Assembly (NCBI GenBank): GCA_964553715.1
Contig: CAZKKY010000011.1
Location: 1 to 38,262 of the forward strand
Reading direction: 5' to 3'
Source of the DNA: JAGOJE01 sp964553715
Lineage (GTDB): Bacteria; Pseudomonadota; Alphaproteobacteria; Rickettsiales; Rickettsiaceae
DNA: 38,262 nucleotides
Part shown: positions 35,173-38,262 of the stretch, one piece after another
Layout: each line of letters opens with the position of its first letter
Numbering within the stretch: position 1 is the stretch's first letter
The notes under the pieces: generated by a model
Databases searched by the model: none
The model's input: only the letters and a program-made list of their open reading frames with translations
What the model was told of the DNA's origin: nothing
Program-made: the position numbers and the translations under genes

Positions 35173-35601
35173 ATGGACCAAAATAATGATAACATAATAT
35201 ATCCAGAGGTTAATGAAATAATTGAAGAATATGTAAAACAAACAAAAGAATTTATAGCCAAGTTAAATAAATATTCTATCAATCACTCTATATTAGAAAG
35301 TATATTAAAGTCTTACATATATGATGAGGATGATGTAAGCAAAATATTATCTTTACATACTAATAATCCTGAAGTGGTTGAATGTTATATATCATCAGAT
35401 TCAGATGATAATTATCAAAATAAAGATTTAACTATTGTACCTTTTACGCCAGATGATATAGGTAATAGCAATGACTCAGAAGATAATTATAAAGTATCTT
35501 GTAACGATGTAGCTCCAATATCTGATTTAGTATCTGATAACAATAATGATAACACGTCCTTAACGCTTGCTGGTGTTATAGAAGATATTGCTGTTGTATA
35601 G
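35173..35601 (+). CDS. Unrecognised acidic protein between murB and trmD
   Basis: Protein of 142 residues from an ATG with GGAGGA five bases upstream; the frame is open back to a TTG at 35125 (158 residues) without support. I do not recognise it. The first 70 residues look helical (VNEIIEEYVKQTKEFIAKLN, then HSILESILKSYIYDEDD). The rest is a low-complexity Asp/Asn/Ser-rich tail (SSDSDDNYQN, SDNNNDNTS) that is strongly acidic and probably disordered. No signal peptide or membrane segment. The good ribosome-binding site argues it is expressed. An effector or a lineage-specific protein are both possible; nothing here decides. Confidence 0.6.
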   Translation: MDQNNDNIIYPEVNEIIEEYVKQTKEFIAKLNKYSINHSILESILKSYIYDEDDVSKILSLHTNNPEVVECYISSDSDDNYQNKDLTIVPFTPDDIGNSNDSEDNYKVSCNDVAPISDLVSDNNNDNTSLTLAGVIEDIAVV

Positions 35602-35630
35602 AATAAACTTTATATATCTAGCTTCTTGCA

Positions 35631-35659
35631 TTGATTCTTATTTCGCTAGATGTTATAAA
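35631..35659 (+). promoter_or_regulatory. Candidate promoter of trmD-rplS
   Basis: TTGATT (35631-35636), 17 bases, TATAAA (35654-35659), about 30 bases before the trmD GTG start. The neat spacing and place after the acidic gene make it the likely start of the trmD-rplS transcript. Confidence 0.55.
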
Positions 35660-35691
35660 GATATCAAATTAATATATTATAATATACTCAA

Positions 35692-36408
35692 GTGATAGAC
35701 AAAACTAGTAACTTTCATGTTACTATCCTTACTACTTTCCCAGAGATGTTCCCGTCTACTTTAGGATATTCTCTGGCAGGGAGCGCTTTAAAAGAAGGTT
35801 TATGGTCTTATGATGTAATTAATATCAGAGATTTTGGAGTGACTCGTCATAAGAATGTAGATGATGAGCCTTACGGAGGTGGTACTGGCCTTGTGATGAG
35901 GGCAGATGTTCTATCTAAAGCAATAGATCATGCTTTAGAGAAATATCCAGACTCTATAATATATTATATGTCTCCTAGAGGAATTCTCTTGAAACAATCA
36001 GTAATTTGCGAGATTGTTTCAAAAAAAAGCATAATAATTATCTGTGGGCGCTTCGAAGGGATTGACGAGCGCGTAATAGAAGAGTATAATGTGCTCGAAA
36101 TTAGTCTAGGCGATTTTATTTTGTCTGGTGGAGAAATAGCTGCAATTGCTCTTATGGATGCGTGTATAAGGCTTATTCCAGGTGTGCTTGCGAATCAAGT
36201 AACCTTGATAGAAGAGTCTTTCTCTGACATTCATCAGGAAGGGTTGTTATTAGAATATCCTTTGTATACTCGTCCATCGCAGTGGAAATCTCGGTTTGTT
36301 CCGGAAGTTCTTTTATCTGGCAATCATAGCAAGATAAAAAAATGGAGAAAAGAGGAATCTATTAGAGTTACTACAGAAAGAAGGCCAGACTTACTAAAAA
36401 ATAGCTAA
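35692..36408 (+). CDS. trmD: tRNA (guanine-N1)-methyltransferase TrmD
   Basis: TrmD of 238 residues, a SPOUT-class enzyme that methylates G37 next to the anticodon and prevents frameshifting. It starts with GTG (MIDKTSNFHVTILTTFPEMF). Motifs: DDEPYGGGTGLVMRADVL, YMSPRG, the trefoil-knot SAM site IICGRFEGIDERVIE, and LGDFILSGGEIAA. It is followed by rplS after 22 bases; trmD-rplS is a conserved pair, while rpsP and rimM, which often precede it, are absent here. Confidence 0.97.
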   Translation: MIDKTSNFHVTILTTFPEMFPSTLGYSLAGSALKEGLWSYDVINIRDFGVTRHKNVDDEPYGGGTGLVMRADVLSKAIDHALEKYPDSIIYYMSPRGILLKQSVICEIVSKKSIIIICGRFEGIDERVIEEYNVLEISLGDFILSGGEIAAIALMDACIRLIPGVLANQVTLIEESFSDIHQEGLLLEYPLYTRPSQWKSRFVPEVLLSGNHSKIKKWRKEESIRVTTERRPDLLKNS

Positions 36409-36430
36409 ATAATTATATTGAAGGGATATT

Positions 36431-36808
36431 ATGAATATTGTAGAACAGTTTGAGAAATCTGAAATCACCAGACTTACAGAAAATAAAACAATTCCAGAGT
36501 TCAATGTTGGAGATACTGTAAGAGTTAATGTACGTATAGTAGAAGGTGCAAACGAAAGAATTCAAGCTTATGAAGGCGTAGTGATAGCTCGTAGGAATGC
36601 AGGTGTTTCGTCTTCTTTTGTGGTGCGTAAAATTAGCCATGGTGAAGGCGTAGAAAGAAGGTTTAAGCTTTATTCTCCTATGATTCAAAGCATTGTTCTT
36701 GTTAGATCTGGTATTGTGCGTCGCGCTAAGCTTTACTATCTACGTAACTTGCGTGGTAAAGCTGCTAGAATTAAAGAAAAGCTTTTTAGTTCAAATAAAC
36801 AGAAATAA
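36431..36808 (+). CDS. rplS: 50S ribosomal protein L19
   Basis: L19 of 125 residues, at the 30S-50S interface. FNVGDTVRVNVRIVEGANERIQAYEGVVIARRNAG, SFVVRKISHGEGVERRF and the C-terminal RSGIVRRAKLYYLRNLRGKAARIKE are the family core. An AAGGGA precedes the ATG. The final Lys/Ser-rich residues are a short extension. A strong terminator follows 56 bases after the stop. Confidence 0.97.
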   Translation: MNIVEQFEKSEITRLTENKTIPEFNVGDTVRVNVRIVEGANERIQAYEGVVIARRNAGVSSSFVVRKISHGEGVERRFKLYSPMIQSIVLVRSGIVRRAKLYYLRNLRGKAARIKEKLFSSNKQK

Positions 36809-36863
36809 TAATATAGGCGATGCGTCTATAATTGTTAGAATATTAGTATTCATTATATATAAT

Positions 36864-36907
36864 AAGGTGAGAAGTCTGCATTCTTGATTTCTCGCCTTTT
36901 CCTTTTT
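36864..36907 (+). terminator. Intrinsic terminator of trmD-rplS
   Basis: A ten-pair stem AAGGTGAGAA (36864-36873) with TTCTCGCCTT (36889-36898), one G-U pair, closes a 15-base loop and runs into TTTTCCTTTTT. It ends the trmD-rplS transcript. The remaining 110 bases before the symporter gene hold no gene or RNA that I can see. Confidence 0.85.
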
Positions 36908-37021
36908 ATTAATATAGATTTTTGTAATATATTAATTCAACCGTAAGAATAAGCACTTGCCTTTCATAAAATAATTAATATACTGATTGTAATTATGTAA
37001 CATCTTAGTAATGGTATATTT

Positions 37022-38262
37022 ATGCTTTTTAATATGAATCTTGATGCAATAGTCTTTAGTGTGTTTTTGGTTGCGAATCTTGCCCTTGGCCTTCTTTCTA
37101 GCAGAGGCATAAAAAACATAAAAGAATATGCTGTGGGGGATAGAAACTTCACTACTGCAACCATTGTTGCAACTATTGTTGCTACTTGGGTATGTGGTAA
37201 TTTATTTTTTGCTGTAGTATCGGAAGTATATAAAGATGGACTAAATTTTATATGGGCTATAGTGCTGGGTGAACTAGCTTGTATATCATTAGTAGGATTT
37301 ATATTTGCACCTAGAGTTAGTGAGTTTTTGGGAGATCTTTCTATAGCAGAATCTATGGGTAAGCTATTCGGAAAAAAAGTCCGGATTATTACTGCGGTTT
37401 CTGGGTTTATTGGAGTAGCTGGGGTTATAGCTATACAATTTAAAGTTACAGGCAAGGTAATGCAATATGCTTTTGATGTGCCAGAACAATATAGCATTAT
37501 AGCTGCTGCTATTATAGTAACATTATATTCTTCTTTAGGTGGTATCAAAGCCGTTACATTTACAGATGTAATACAATTTGCAACTTTTACTATTACTATT
37601 CCTTTAGTTTTATATTTTTTTATTTTTCAAACTGAAACAGAGATAGATTTATATAGCGCTTTAAAGGACAATCCTTTGTATGATTACAAACAAGTATTTG
37701 ACTTTTTTAAACCAGAAAGTCTACAGTTTTTCTTTTTGTTTTTATTCTTGGGTATACCAGATTTCAATCCAGCTATTTTTCAAAGAATTGCAATGGCAAG
37801 AGATACTAAGCAAGTTGGGCAATCTTTCGTTGCAGCAGGTTTTATTTGTTGTTTGATAGCTTTAGTAGTGAGCTGGATAGCTGCTGTAGTGTATGTACTA
37901 GCGCCTAATTTAAATGACACTGAAGTTTTTAGATATCTAATTGAGCAAGCTTCAGTAATATATGGTTTTAAAGGTATTATATTAATAGGATTAATGGCAA
38001 TGGTAATGTCAACCGTAGACTCCTTTCTGAATTCTACTTCTATTCTAATAGTTCATGATTTTTGTGAGCCTTTAGGAATAAAAATAACCAAAGATGAGCT
38101 GCGTTCTACAAGAATTGTCGCATTGATTATGGGAATGCTTGCTATGCTGCTTGCTATGAAAGAAGGTAGCCTTCATGAATCTTTAGTATTTGCTTATTCT
38201 TTTTATATGCCTGTAGTTACTGTACCATTTATTATGGCTTTATTTGGTTTTAGAAGCAGCGG
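37022..38262 (+). CDS. Sodium:solute symporter (SSS) family protein, 3' end outside the window
   Basis: The first 413 codons of a membrane protein, open to the window end. From the ATG at 37022 the read is MLFNMNLDAIVFSVFLVANL, with about ten hydrophobic segments by the end. SSS features: GLLSSRGIKNIKEYAVGDR after the first helix, a second helix ending WVCGN, YSSLGGIKAVTFTDVIQF (the family's G-G-x-x-A-V-x-x-T-D-x-x-Q signature), IPDFNPAIFQRIAMARD, and MAMVMSTVDSFLNSTS with the sodium-binding Ser/Thr helix. The solute cannot be told; proline or another amino acid is likely. Some Rickettsiales proteins of this type are fused to a histidine kinase, which the missing end would show. Start choice between 37022 and Met5 at 37034 is open. 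Confidence 0.87.
   Translation, partial: MLFNMNLDAIVFSVFLVANLALGLLSSRGIKNIKEYAVGDRNFTTATIVATIVATWVCGNLFFAVVSEVYKDGLNFIWAIVLGELACISLVGFIFAPRVSEFLGDLSIAESMGKLFGKKVRIITAVSGFIGVAGVIAIQFKVTGKVMQYAFDVPEQYSIIAAAIIVTLYSSLGGIKAVTFTDVIQFATFTITIPLVLYFFIFQTETEIDLYSALKDNPLYDYKQVFDFFKPESLQFFFLFLFLGIPDFNPAIFQRIAMARDTKQVGQSFVAAGFICCLIALVVSWIAAVVYVLAPNLNDTEVFRYLIEQASVIYGFKGIILIGLMAMVMSTVDSFLNSTSILIVHDFCEPLGIKITKDELRSTRIVALIMGMLAMLLAMKEGSLHESLVFAYSFYMPVVTVPFIMALFGFRSS

Noticed and set aside
36964..37548. Minus-strand open frame of 194 codons opposite the symporter gene
   Set aside because: The plus strand encodes a recognisable SSS protein across the same bases; the minus frame is its shadow.

Overview
This is an AT-rich stretch of an alphaproteobacterial chromosome, most likely from the order Rickettsiales. 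That placement is an inference from gene content. The window carries a VirB4 paralogue with degraded nucleotide-binding motifs, a giant 180-kDa-class NAD-glutamate dehydrogenase, an IalB-family protein, an alphaproteobacterial-type XRE regulator, and many short, tightly packed housekeeping genes. Both lipopolysaccharide genes (lpxD, fabZ, lpxA, an LptE-like lipoprotein) and peptidoglycan genes (murC, murB) are present. This fits a Rickettsiaceae or Midichloriaceae-like lineage better than Anaplasmataceae.

Layout. Positions 1-1277 hold a HipA-type kinase toxin behind the last codons of a probable HipB. The minus strand from 1290 to 7139 is the classic rimP-nusA-ylxR-infB-rbfA transcription/translation operon, with an LptE-like lipoprotein gene attached at its end. 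Upstream of rimP is an intrinsic terminator hairpin in the leader, and before that a probable 6S RNA with its own promoter directly behind zapA. zapA is preceded by overlapping genes for a short coiled-coil protein and a RodZ-like membrane HTH protein. A 4.7-kb gdhB (minus) is divergent from mnmE and xerC (plus). Then come an XRE regulator with a good promoter and long leader, D-3-hydroxybutyrate dehydrogenase and trmB.

The most unusual part is 18239-25445. A VirB4-like ATPase with altered Walker motifs is followed, with two bases between stop and start, by a secreted protein of about 1,700 residues with about 90 cysteines. This protein has a signal peptide, a proline/cysteine-rich N-terminal region, diverged cysteine-rich modules in the middle, and four tandem Sushi/CCP-like four-cysteine repeats near the C-terminus. 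I read it as a candidate surface or secretion-associated protein tied to the type IV secretion system. I do not recognise the family.

After that come the RNase P RNA gene (25574-25959) with a strong sigma70 promoter, then ialB-lpxD-fabZ-lpxA-uup-DUF465 as one compact plus-strand run. Minus-strand genes for an ErpA/IscA-type iron-sulfur protein and a UbiH-like hydroxylase follow, then murC-murB, an unrecognised acidic protein, trmD-rplS with a clear terminator, and the first 413 codons of a sodium:solute symporter that runs off the window end. No tRNA, CRISPR array, insertion sequence or prophage was seen.
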